Part shown: positions 7,843-15,990 of the stretch, piece by piece
How the letters are laid out: every line of letters begins with the position of its first letter
Position numbering within the stretch: position 1 is the first letter of the stretch
Assembly: GCA_951813065.1 (NCBI GenBank)
Contig: CATOTH010000002.1
Location: forward strand, 930,001-994,000
Reading direction: 5' to 3'
Length of the DNA stretch: 64,000 bases
DNA from: an uncultured Bryobacterales bacterium
GTDB lineage: Bacteria > Acidobacteriota > Terriglobia > Bryobacterales > UBA6623
The notes under the pieces: model-generated
What the model was told of the DNA's origin: nothing
What the model saw: only the letters and a program-made list of their open reading frames with translations
The model's database searches: none
Position numbers and translations under genes: made by a program

Positions 7843-9231
7843 ATGCGTGGAATCATCTTGTCGTTGTTCTTGGCTGTGGCGGGCGTTGCGACGGCCGCGG
7901 AGAAGCCGAACATCGTTCTAATCTTTGTTGACGATCTCGGCTATGCCGACATCGGCCCGTTCGGCTCCACCCTGCACCGGACGCCGCACCTCGACCAGAT
8001 GGCGGCAGAGGGCCGCAAGCTCACCAGCTTCTATGTATCAGCGAACGTTTGCACGCCTTCACGCAGTTCCCTGATGACCGGAAGCTATCCTCGCCGTGTG
8101 GGTCTTGACGAGAACGAGAAGGGTCAATGGGTGCTGTTTCCGAGGAACGAGGAGGGGCTGAATCCCGACGAGATCACCGTTGCCGAGATGCTCAAGGATG
8201 TGGGCTACCGGACCGCGCTGGTAGGGAAGTGGCACCTCGGGGACCAGAAGGCGTTCCTGCCCACGCGCCATGGCTTCGATTCCTACTTCGGAATTCCCTT
8301 TTCGAATGATATGGGCCATGACTCGAGGCGACAGCCTTACAACTACCCGCCGCTGCCATTGCTTCGCGGGGAAGAGGTGATTGAGGAGGAACCGGACCAG
8401 CGCCTCATCACCCAGCGCTACACGCACGAGGCGCTTGAGTTCATCGAGAGCAGCAAGGACGGGCCGTTCTTCCTGTACCTGGCCCACACGATGCCGCATT
8501 GGCCGCAGTACGCATCAGAGGACTTCGCCGGCAAGTCCAAGAATGGCAAGTGGGGAGACACGGTCGAGGAAATCGATTGGTCCACAGGCCAGATCTTCGC
8601 CAAGCTCGATGAACTGGGTATCGACGACGACACTCTGGTCATCTTCACTTCCGACAACGGCGGGGCAACTCGCCACGGGGCGAGCAACGCGCCGCTTCGC
8701 GGCAGCAAGGGCACGACTTGGGAGGGAGGGCACAGGGTCTGCTTCCTGGCCCGCTGGCCGGGGCATGTGCCTGCCGGAACTTCCAGCGATGCGATGGCGC
8801 TGTCCGTCGACATCTTGCCGACATTCGCCGCGCTCTCGGGCGGCGAGGTGCCGTCCGACCGAGTGATCGACGGCAAGGACATTGGTCCGATCTTGCTAGG
8901 CGGCGAGTCCGAGCCCACCCCCCATGTCGCGTACTACTACTACTTCATGAGCCACCTGAACGCAGTGCGTAGCGGTCGTTGGAAGCTGCATGTCGCTCGC
9001 CAAGGCGGCCGCGCCCCGGACTACGAGCCCAATCCAGTCCTGGAGCTCTACGACCTTCATTCCGATATCGGCGAGACCGAAAACGTGGCGGACGCATACC
9101 CGCAGGTGGTTGAGCGCCTGCAGTCCCTGGTGGAGGTCGCGCGGACCGACCTCGGAGACGGAAAGCACCCCGGCCGCAACGTCCGTCCGGCGGGCGTGGT
9201 CGGTCCGGCGGTCGGGCTGACCTCGAACTAG
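7843..9231 (+). CDS. Secreted sulfatase 1 (arylsulfatase A-like)
   Basis: This 462-residue type I sulfatase hydrolyses sulfate esters, probably on glycans, after export. A signal peptide covers residues 1-19 (MRGIILSLFLAVAGVATAA). Metal ligands are in FVDDLGYADIG (Asp30, Asp31). The formylglycine-forming motif is CTPSR (Cys70). GKWHLGD, HGFDSYFGIPFSNDM and FTSDNGG complete the active site. The start at 7843 follows a strong GGAGGAGG box; a longer in-frame opening from 7732 lacks a signal peptide and is unlikely. Maturation needs a sulfatase-modifying enzyme, which is not in the window. It converges on the DUF3604 gene, with 22 bp between the stops. Confidence 0.94.
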   Translation: MRGIILSLFLAVAGVATAAEKPNIVLIFVDDLGYADIGPFGSTLHRTPHLDQMAAEGRKLTSFYVSANVCTPSRSSLMTGSYPRRVGLDENEKGQWVLFPRNEEGLNPDEITVAEMLKDVGYRTALVGKWHLGDQKAFLPTRHGFDSYFGIPFSNDMGHDSRRQPYNYPPLPLLRGEEVIEEEPDQRLITQRYTHEALEFIESSKDGPFFLYLAHTMPHWPQYASEDFAGKSKNGKWGDTVEEIDWSTGQIFAKLDELGIDDDTLVIFTSDNGGATRHGASNAPLRGSKGTTWEGGHRVCFLARWPGHVPAGTSSDAMALSVDILPTFAALSGGEVPSDRVIDGKDIGPILLGGESEPTPHVAYYYYFMSHLNAVRSGRWKLHVARQGGRAPDYEPNPVLELYDLHSDIGETENVADAYPQVVERLQSLVEVARTDLGDGKHPGRNVRPAGVVGPAVGLTSN

Positions 9232-9253
9232 GGACCCGCCCGGGGCGTCAGGA

Positions 9254-11707
9254 TCAGTAGTAGCGGACGAAGAAAGGCGACGTCCAAGCGATCTCCGGGT
9301 CGCCGTCCGGCTTCTCGGGGTCGCGCTGGAAGACCCGCACGTAGTAGTACGAATCACCGGCCTCTGCCTCCGTGTCCCGGTAAGCCAGGCTCGCGCTTCG
9401 GCCTCCCGGGCGCTGCGTATAAACGTACTTCCCGTCTTTCACCACGTCCACGCGGAGGATCTCGTCCGGGGCGTCTACGTCGATCATGATCTCCGGCGGC
9501 GACGCGGCGCTTGCGGCGAACTCTGTGCCCACCATATGGCCGCCGGCCGAGGCGCGGACCACGATCTCGTCGCTCGCCGCGAACGTGCGCCGCGCGAGCA
9601 TCGCGTCGAAGAGGGCCTCTCGAGTAGGCTGGTCGACCCAGACGGCTGCCCATGAATTGTGGGTCGACCCGTGGTCGCTGAACGAGACGAACCCATATCG
9701 ATGGCCCTTGTTCAAAGCGTCGAGCGCGAAGTGCCCGGGGTCGTCGATCTGGGTTCTGCCGCGCTTCTCGCCGTCGGGCGCCCTCCATAGCTCGTAGCTG
9801 CCGCGCGCGCCCTGGTAGATCTCAAGCAGGCAGTCGACGGGCGACGGCGTCCAGTTCCAGTCCGCAAGGGGTCCGGCGGCGAAGGTATGCGGAACAACCA
9901 CGGTCTTCTGGCCGGGTTGGACCAGGACGTTGTCACGGAGCCAATCCCACAGTACAGGCGGTGCGTTGTCCGCTGATGCTCTTCCCTTCGAGCGATCAAT
10001 GGGGCGCAAAGGGCCCCCGCGACGCAAGTAAAGGACGTTGCGGTGCCCCCCCGGGCGGTTCATCGAATGCTCGTACGTGTAAAGCCCCCAGAACTTCGGC
10101 GCGTGCGTGTAGACGTCGGCCAGCTTCTGCGCGTACCACCATTGGTAGTCCCGGAGGGAATCCGGCCAGGCCCCGCCCGTTACTTCGTTGTGATCGCTCG
10201 GGCCTACGAAGTCCATCTGGGCCGCGTCGATCGCGTACCGATAGGTGTCCTCGATAGAGCCGTCGACTGCGCTGTGCCCCCTGACGTCGGTGTGTCGGTG
10301 GCAGTCCCCCAGCAGCAGCGAATAGGTCTTGCCGTCCGCCCTCATCCGCGCTCGAACCCTGGGCTCGAATCCCGCTTTCAGGGTGGGTACCTCGACCTCG
10401 CGGAGGCGCGGATCACAGGGAGTGACGGCATCCAGAGAGGCGGTGAAGACGTAATAGTGCAAGGCGTGCATCTGGTCCGTCGGCAGGTTGTCGGGCGAAC
10501 GCAGATCGCTTGAGTAGGTGACGGAAATCTTGCCGTCGGCAGTCGTGGCGACCCCGGCCCGCTGCGTATTGCGCCCCGCGCTGTTTGCCAGCAGCACTGG
10601 TGTCGTCCAACCCTTCTCGCCCATCCGGGTCGCGTACATGTGAAACATTTCGTGAGGCTTGCGGATCGTCCAGTGGCGGAAGACCAGCCAGAGAGCGCCG
10701 TTCCCGTCAAATGCGACCGTTGGCAGCTCGGCGAAACGGGTCATGTGGCCGGTGAGAAACGCGTTGACGTCAGCGGACGGTTCGAAGACGCGTCCGTTCG
10801 CGTACGCCCTCAGCCCCAGACCCCTGCGGGCGTGCAGCCCTTCGCTCCCCCGCATGGAGCTCGATGTCGACTTGTCCTTGCCCCAGTTCTCCAGCGCCGT
10901 GTCGTAGGCGACCCACACGCGGTCTTCCGAATCGACTGCAATGCTCGAGTGGAACTCGGTTGCCGGCCCGGCGGTGATAGCGATCGGTGTCGCCGCTTCC
11001 CGGCCGTCGAATGCAGCGAGCATCACGTCGTAGTTGCCGGCGTGGTAGCTGTCCCACGAGATCCACGCGGTGCCGGTGCTGTCTAGAGCCACGGCGGGTT
11101 CCCAGTCGTTCGCGGATGAATCCGAGACCCGGACGACCGGGCCCCAGCCCTCCTTCGTCTTGCGCCGGGCAAAGATGTCGGACTGCAGGTCGCGAAACGA
11201 TTGCCAGACAACCGTGACCTCCCCGTTTGCGCTCGCAGCCGCCCGGACATGGAAATCGCCATGGGAGCCCGATGCGATCCGTTTGACGGGTCCTACGGTT
11301 CCATCCGGTGCCACGTGAGCGCCGAACACATCGAAATCCCCTTCGTCCCGCCCGGACCAGAACGCCATTGCGCCGTCTGGAACGGCGGCGATAGCCGGCA
11401 GGTAGTGATCCCAGTTGCCATCGTCCAGGACGACCGGGTCACCCCAGGAACCGCGCGCGTCCCGTCTCCGCACGACCACTTTGTCGGAGTCTTCCCCGTC
11501 CCACTCCACGTAGGCCGCCCAAAGGCTCCCATCCAAGCCGGCCGCCAGCGCCGGCCAGTCCGAGGTGACGTTATTGCGGGAGATTCGGTCGGCACTGACC
11601 TCGCCTGCGATCGTGGCCGGTTCCAGTTCTGCCGCGGGGACTTCCGCTTCCTGTTGAGCACTGACGGATGTGACGCACGCAAGGAACGCCAAGACCAGGA
11701 ACCGCAT
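9254..11707 (-). CDS. DUF3604 PHP-like protein with N-terminal beta-propeller
   Basis: This 817-residue exported protein has a signal peptide (1-18, MRFLVLAFLACVTSVSAQ). Residues of about 40-400 carry repeated blade-like units (for example SDWPALAAGLDGSLWAAYV and ANDWEPAVALDSTGTAW), indicating a beta-propeller. From about 462 it turns into a DUF3604/PHP-type domain with metal-binding signatures LLGDCHRHTD, VGPSDHNEV and, later, VSFSDHGSTHNSWAAV. PHP domains usually hydrolyse phosphoesters, but the DUF3604 substrate is unknown; periplasmic or surface location is inferred. A TATGAT box lies 9 nt before the ATG with no Shine-Dalgarno. It follows the cupin gene by 26 bp. Confidence 0.85.
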   Translation of the reverse strand: MRFLVLAFLACVTSVSAQQEAEVPAAELEPATIAGEVSADRISRNNVTSDWPALAAGLDGSLWAAYVEWDGEDSDKVVVRRRDARGSWGDPVVLDDGNWDHYLPAIAAVPDGAMAFWSGRDEGDFDVFGAHVAPDGTVGPVKRIASGSHGDFHVRAAASANGEVTVVWQSFRDLQSDIFARRKTKEGWGPVVRVSDSSANDWEPAVALDSTGTAWISWDSYHAGNYDVMLAAFDGREAATPIAITAGPATEFHSSIAVDSEDRVWVAYDTALENWGKDKSTSSSMRGSEGLHARRGLGLRAYANGRVFEPSADVNAFLTGHMTRFAELPTVAFDGNGALWLVFRHWTIRKPHEMFHMYATRMGEKGWTTPVLLANSAGRNTQRAGVATTADGKISVTYSSDLRSPDNLPTDQMHALHYYVFTASLDAVTPCDPRLREVEVPTLKAGFEPRVRARMRADGKTYSLLLGDCHRHTDVRGHSAVDGSIEDTYRYAIDAAQMDFVGPSDHNEVTGGAWPDSLRDYQWWYAQKLADVYTHAPKFWGLYTYEHSMNRPGGHRNVLYLRRGGPLRPIDRSKGRASADNAPPVLWDWLRDNVLVQPGQKTVVVPHTFAAGPLADWNWTPSPVDCLLEIYQGARGSYELWRAPDGEKRGRTQIDDPGHFALDALNKGHRYGFVSFSDHGSTHNSWAAVWVDQPTREALFDAMLARRTFAASDEIVVRASAGGHMVGTEFAASAASPPEIMIDVDAPDEILRVDVVKDGKYVYTQRPGGRSASLAYRDTEAEAGDSYYYVRVFQRDPEKPDGDPEIAWTSPFFVRYY

Positions 11708-11716
11708 TTCAATCCG

Positions 11717-11722
11717 ATCATA
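11717..11722 (-). promoter_or_regulatory. Candidate -10 box for DUF3604 gene
   Basis: Minus-strand TATGAT is separated by 9 nt from the ATG at 11707, with no ribosome-binding site between them. Confidence 0.4.
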
Positions 11723-11733
11723 GATTACGGTGG

Positions 11734-12093
11734 CTAGTCGAAGTGCTCGTCAGCCTCGTCGAATGCAGGGATCGGGATGTTGAGGATTCGCAGGTTCCCG
11801 GTCGCGCGGTGGCGGCAGCCGGGGTGGATCATCACGGAGGTCAACGGCTTGAGCGGGTACGACTGACCGTCGAGCTCGATTGTTCCGTGGCCTTCGAGCA
11901 CGACGTAGATCTCGGTCATCCGCTGGTGGTAGTGCGTCCGCGAGTCGGCGCTGATGTCCGTCAGATGCACTGTCGCGAGCTCGTTGCCGGGCTCCGCGAA
12001 CGCCCGGCGGGCCTGTCCGCACGGGCAGTCGACGGGCGGCACCTGGTCCAGTTGCGCCAAGCGATATCGCTTCACTGAATGGTCCTGTGTCAC
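11734..12093 (-). CDS. Small cupin-domain protein
   Basis: This single-domain cupin has about 119 residues. Metal-binding motif 1 is THYHQRMTEIYVVLEGHG (H-x-H, then Glu, then Gly) and motif 2 is MIHPGCRHRA. Such small cupins act as sugar or aromatic-acid isomerases, dioxygenases or sensors; nothing here decides which. Two ATG codons at 12105 and 12102 are possible starts, but both lie in a TATGATG that looks like a -10 box. A GTG at 12093, 7 nt after that box, gives VTQDHSVKRY and fits a leaderless transcript, so I prefer it. A Cys pair (CPCG) near the N-terminus is unusual. The gene lies between pabAB and the DUF3604 gene on the same strand. Confidence 0.82.
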   Translation of the reverse strand: MTQDHSVKRYRLAQLDQVPPVDCPCGQARRAFAEPGNELATVHLTDISADSRTHYHQRMTEIYVVLEGHGTIELDGQSYPLKPLTSVMIHPGCRHRATGNLRILNIPIPAFDEADEHFD

Positions 12094-12100
12094 GGCGCTC

Positions 12101-12106
12101 ATCATA
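12101..12106 (-). promoter_or_regulatory. Candidate -10 box for the cupin gene
   Basis: Minus-strand TATGAT lies in the short gap after pabAB; a GTG start follows 7 nt later. The alternative ATG starts would lie within the box itself. Confidence 0.4.
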
Positions 12107-12127
12107 CCGCCAGGCCATGCCCGCGGC

Positions 12128-14239
12128 TCATGGAGTTGCGAAGCGGATTGTCAAGGCGTCTGCGTCGCCAGCTGAGGCCGAGGCCAGGGCGCGCAAGGGT
12201 GCCCGCGCCTTGAGCACCATTTCCTCGAACTCGTCGCGAGGATTCGAGAGCGCGACAATTCCGCCCCCCGATGCCACGGTCACCAGGGAACCGGCCATCA
12301 CGATCGTCCGGATCACGATGCTCAAGTCCATCCGGTCGTTGTAGGAGAGAAAACCGATAGCGCCGGAGTAGACGCCTCTGGCGCGCGCCTCGAGGCGGTC
12401 GATGATTGACATCGTGCGGAGCTTCGGGGCACCGGTCATGGATCCGCCGGGAAAGGCCGCCGCCAAGCAATCCAGGCAGTCCCTGTCTTCTCGCAGGCGT
12501 CCCGTCACTGTGCTCACCAATTGATGCACCGTGGCGTAGGACTCGACCTCCATGAGCCTGGGGACTTGGACGGTGGCTGTGTCGGCGACCCGGCCGATGT
12601 CATTGCGCAGCAGGTCGACAATCATGAGGTTCTCGGAGCGGGACTTCTCGTCGGAACGAAGCCACTGTGCAAGCCTCGCGTCGCCAACCGGATCGTCGGC
12701 CCTGGCGCAGGTGCCCTTGATCGGCTTGGCTGAGATTGTCCGATTGGCCCCGACTTGCAGGAATCTCTCGGGAGAGGAACTCAGCACGGCGAAGTCCCCG
12801 AATCGCAGATAGGCGGCATAGGGCGCGGGATTGATGGCGCGGAGAGCTCGGTAGGTGTCGTAGGGCGAGGCACTGCAAGTAACCGCGAACTCGCTGCTCA
12901 GACAGATCTGGTACGACTCTCCGGCGGCCAACTCGTTCTGGCACTCGCGGATCTTGCGCAGGTACTGGTCTGGTCCGTCCGCGAGACTCGCCACTACCGG
13001 CCCACCTCCCGCGTTGGGTCCGGCTCGTAGAGGATGCGCCGCTCGAAGAGCCGATTCCACGCGGTTGAACCAGCCCTCCGCCACAGCAGCCGGCTCGGAC
13101 GTGCGCATTACAAGGAAGACATGGCGGTTCTCGTGGTCGAAGACCATGCAGCGATCAACCTCCAGGAGCGCCGCGTCGGGCAGTCGAGAGGTGCGTTCCG
13201 TTGGGGCTCCGAGCTCATTGCGGAGGTCGAAGCCGAAGTACCCGACCAGACCAGTCTGGAAGTCAAAGGGCAGCGCCTCGTCGACCTCCACCCGCATTGC
13301 CAAGCGCTTCCTCAATTCCGGCAGGAGCGAGCCGACGTCCGCGGTCCGCGACTTGCCGTCCTGTCGGATTTCGAGTCTCCGGCTGTGGGTCTTGTACCGC
13401 AGCACCGCGCTGTCCGGGCTCGACACGTCGCCCATCACGCTGAATCTTGAGTAGCCCGGAACAACCGCCGCGCTGTCCAGCCAGAAGGCGTGCTCCGAGT
13501 GCACAAACAGGCTCTCGAACGCCTGGCGAGTGTCCACCCAACGGTTCAACTTGCGAACCACGACCCGGGACCTCCGCGGATCGGGCTTGAGCCGTTCCGG
13601 TCGCTTCGATCCGGGCCGGGGCACGAGGCCAGGACTGGCCCCCTTCGGTTTCGCCTGGGCCGGCACGCGTTCCAGGAAGTTACGAACGAGTCGCTCGCCG
13701 AATTCCGCGCACACCGATTCCGGATGGAACTGAACCCCGAACTGCGGCCGGTCCGTGTGGCGCAGGGCCATCACGATGCCATCGGAAGTCGAGGCAGTGA
13801 CTTGCAGGCACGCTGGCAGCGTGTCCCTGTCGAGGCAAAGCGAGTGATAGCGCACGACTTCAAGCGAGTCCGGAATCCCTGTGAACAGATCGCTTCCGTC
13901 ATGGACGATTCGCGAAATGCGGCCGTGCATAGGAACGGGTGCGCGGACCACTCTCGCTCCGTAGGCGTGTCCAATACCCTCGTGGCCAAGACACACGCCC
14001 AGCAAGGGCAGACCGGTCTCACGGACGATCTCGAGGCAGATTCCGAAGTCAGCGATGCGGTCCGGTGTCCCCGGCCCCGGGGAGATGACGATGGCTTGGA
14101 TGCCGTGCCGTGCCGCGATGTCTCTCCAGCCGCGTTCACAGTTGCTGATGACGATCGGCGCACAGCCCGTCACTTTTGCCACAAGCTGGCTTAGATTGAA
14201 GGTGAACGAGTCCCTGTTGTCTACGACCAATACGTGCAT
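12128..14239 (-). CDS. pabB: Fused aminodeoxychorismate synthase (PabA-PabB)
   Basis: This 703-residue bifunctional enzyme makes 4-amino-4-deoxychorismate from chorismate and glutamine for folate. Residues 1-190 are a class I glutamine amidotransferase with SPGPGTPD, nucleophile Cys83 in GVCLGHEGIG, and His172/Glu174 in FHPES. A basic, Pro-rich linker (195-230) leads to the chorismate-binding part, with SSSPERFL (487-494), PIKGT (506-510) and AFPGGSMTGAPK. Lys508 in PIKGT marks aminodeoxychorismate synthase, whereas anthranilate synthase has PIAGT as in the nearby trpE. It is divergent from aroDE-trpE; the 195-bp spacer holds a long-range inverted repeat. No separate lyase gene (pabC) is adjacent. 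Confidence 0.93.
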   Translation of the reverse strand: MHVLVVDNRDSFTFNLSQLVAKVTGCAPIVISNCERGWRDIAARHGIQAIVISPGPGTPDRIADFGICLEIVRETGLPLLGVCLGHEGIGHAYGARVVRAPVPMHGRISRIVHDGSDLFTGIPDSLEVVRYHSLCLDRDTLPACLQVTASTSDGIVMALRHTDRPQFGVQFHPESVCAEFGERLVRNFLERVPAQAKPKGASPGLVPRPGSKRPERLKPDPRRSRVVVRKLNRWVDTRQAFESLFVHSEHAFWLDSAAVVPGYSRFSVMGDVSSPDSAVLRYKTHSRRLEIRQDGKSRTADVGSLLPELRKRLAMRVEVDEALPFDFQTGLVGYFGFDLRNELGAPTERTSRLPDAALLEVDRCMVFDHENRHVFLVMRTSEPAAVAEGWFNRVESALRAAHPLRAGPNAGGGPVVASLADGPDQYLRKIRECQNELAAGESYQICLSSEFAVTCSASPYDTYRALRAINPAPYAAYLRFGDFAVLSSSPERFLQVGANRTISAKPIKGTCARADDPVGDARLAQWLRSDEKSRSENLMIVDLLRNDIGRVADTATVQVPRLMEVESYATVHQLVSTVTGRLREDRDCLDCLAAAFPGGSMTGAPKLRTMSIIDRLEARARGVYSGAIGFLSYNDRMDLSIVIRTIVMAGSLVTVASGGGIVALSNPRDEFEEMVLKARAPLRALASASAGDADALTIRFATP

Positions 14240-14241
14240 TG

Positions 14242-14319
14242 ACTGTGTCCATCGGTCTGGAAATGCGCACTTCGAGACAAGTCACTGAGGCCGGGTCTGG
14301 CCTGCCGCCCGGACACAGT
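14242..14319. promoter_or_regulatory. Inverted repeat in the pabAB/aroDE divergent region
   Basis: A perfect 9-bp pair, ACTGTGTCC (14242-14250) and GGACACAGT (14311-14319), encloses an inner CCGGG/CCCGG pair (14291-14295, 14308-14312). It could be a looped operator or an RNA structure in the leader of either gene. Function is unknown. Confidence 0.35.
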
Positions 14320-14434
14320 GTTTGCAGCGATGGCCAGGGCTACCGTTTGCGGAGCTCGAATTGAGGGCCATGCGGGATTGGCGGAATCGGTCATGAATGC
14401 TTGTGATAGCCTACTCGAATCCCCCCGGAATCCG

Positions 14435-15970
14435 ATGGCCGTTCCTTACGCCTTGCCCAAGATCTGCGTGTCCATCGGACACCGGAGTGCGTCGCGGTTC
14501 GCGGCGCTTGCCCTGGAGAGCTGCGATCACGGGGAGACGTTTATCGAACTTCGTATCGACATGCTGGCCGATCCCTCGGCTGGAAGGAAGATTGTCAAGC
14601 GCATTCTGCGCCGACACCCTGACGTTACGATTCTCGCAACCTGCCGTCGTCAGGGTAACGGCGGGGACTTTCTCGGATCCGTTGACCAGCAAGTTGCCGT
14701 CTTGCGCCACGCAGTGCAGGCGGGCGCCTCCATCGTCGATCTGGAGCTCGAGACGCTCGAACAAGACTGCCGGTCCCTGGAACCGTTCGCGGGGAAGGCT
14801 TCCACACTGGCCTCGTATCACAACTTCGAGCGGACTCCGCAGTTGGGTCCTGTCGTTCGTCGGCTCGAGCGGACAGGCGCGAACATCTACAAGGTCGCGA
14901 CGACCGTCCGCCGCCCGAGCGATAACCTGAAGCTGCTGGCGCTTTGCGACAGCCATTCCAACATGGTCCTCGCAGGGATGGGGCCATCGGGTGCTCCGAC
15001 GAGGCTGCTGTCCCCTTCGCGAGGGGGCCTCTTCACCTATGCCGCTCCCGACCCGTTGGCAGTCCGGGGAGCTACCCGCCGTACGCCGTTCAAGGCCGAG
15101 CCTACCGCGCCGGGCCAACTCCTGGCTTCGGACATGCGAAGGCTCTACCGTGTTCCAACCTCCCGCACCGCCACCAAGGCCTTCGCGGTGATCGCCAAGC
15201 CGGTCGGCCACTCTCTTTCGCCCCTCATCCACAATCGAGCCTTTAAGGCCAGGAGGTTCGACGGGATCTACGTTCCGCTGCAGGTCGAGCCCGGTCACCT
15301 CCGCAACTTCTTCGAAACGATGCGGGAGTTGCCGTTTTCCGGCGCGAGCGTCACGATTCCCCACAAGCAGGGGGTCATTCGATATCTCGATTCGCTGTGC
15401 CCGCTGGCTCGCGGAATTGGCGCGGTGAACACGATTTATTGGAAGCGAGGAAAGCTGTTCGGGACGAACACCGACGCGCTCGGGGTCTCGGGTCCGCTCG
15501 GCCGGCTCATCAAGCTGAACAGCTCAAGAGTGCTCGTCGTTGGAAACGGCGGAGCTGCCAAGGCCGCGATTGTTGCCGTCAAGCAACAGGGCGCGGATGT
15601 AACCGTCACTGGCCGGGACCCGCGCAGGGTCCTTCGCCTGGCTCGTTTCCACGGCGTGCGCCACACGCCATTCGAGAGGCTGGGCGACGACTACTTCGAC
15701 GTGCTGATCCAGTCGACGCCAGTCGGCATGCTGCCCAAGGTGGAGGGCAATCTCTTTCCTGAGAGGATTCCCGCTGACATCGTGTACGACCTGGTCTACA
15801 ACCCCTTGGAAACGGCGCTGCTCAAGCATGCTGCCGCAGAGGGGAAGGTCGTGATCAGCGGCGTCGAGATGTTCGTCGAGCAGGCCGCCGAGCAGTTTCA
15901 GATCTGGACCGGTCTCGACGCTCCCCGCGAACTCATGCGCACCGCCGTGCTGCAACGTACAGTGAATTGA
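14435..15970 (+). CDS. aroE: Fused 3-dehydroquinate dehydratase / shikimate dehydrogenase (AroD-AroE)
   Basis: This bifunctional shikimate-pathway enzyme has about 511 residues. Residues 8-235 are a type I dehydroquinase: ELRIDML (38-44), SYHNFERTP with His129, and Schiff-base Lys153 in GANIYKVATTVRRPSDN. Residues 248-511 are shikimate dehydrogenase: KPVGHSLSPLIHN, catalytic Lys311 in VTIPHKQG, GAVNTIYW, GTNTDALG (Asp347) and the NADP loop VVGNGGAAKAA. The order matches the fusion known from plants and some bacteria. The ATG at 14435 starts just before the dehydroquinase core; ATGs upstream (14318, 14393) add unconserved sequence. Its stop overlaps a potential TTG start of trpE, so they form an operon. 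Confidence 0.93.
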   Translation: MAVPYALPKICVSIGHRSASRFAALALESCDHGETFIELRIDMLADPSAGRKIVKRILRRHPDVTILATCRRQGNGGDFLGSVDQQVAVLRHAVQAGASIVDLELETLEQDCRSLEPFAGKASTLASYHNFERTPQLGPVVRRLERTGANIYKVATTVRRPSDNLKLLALCDSHSNMVLAGMGPSGAPTRLLSPSRGGLFTYAAPDPLAVRGATRRTPFKAEPTAPGQLLASDMRRLYRVPTSRTATKAFAVIAKPVGHSLSPLIHNRAFKARRFDGIYVPLQVEPGHLRNFFETMRELPFSGASVTIPHKQGVIRYLDSLCPLARGIGAVNTIYWKRGKLFGTNTDALGVSGPLGRLIKLNSSRVLVVGNGGAAKAAIVAVKQQGADVTVTGRDPRRVLRLARFHGVRHTPFERLGDDYFDVLIQSTPVGMLPKVEGNLFPERIPADIVYDLVYNPLETALLKHAAAEGKVVISGVEMFVEQAAEQFQIWTGLDAPRELMRTAVLQRTVN

Positions 15971-15990
15971 GTGGGGCGCACTCGTCGGGC

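Noticed and set aside
6567-7913. 448-codon minus-strand frame over glycerate kinase
   Set aside because: Antisense shadow of glycerate kinase and the start of sulfatase 1; no family signature.
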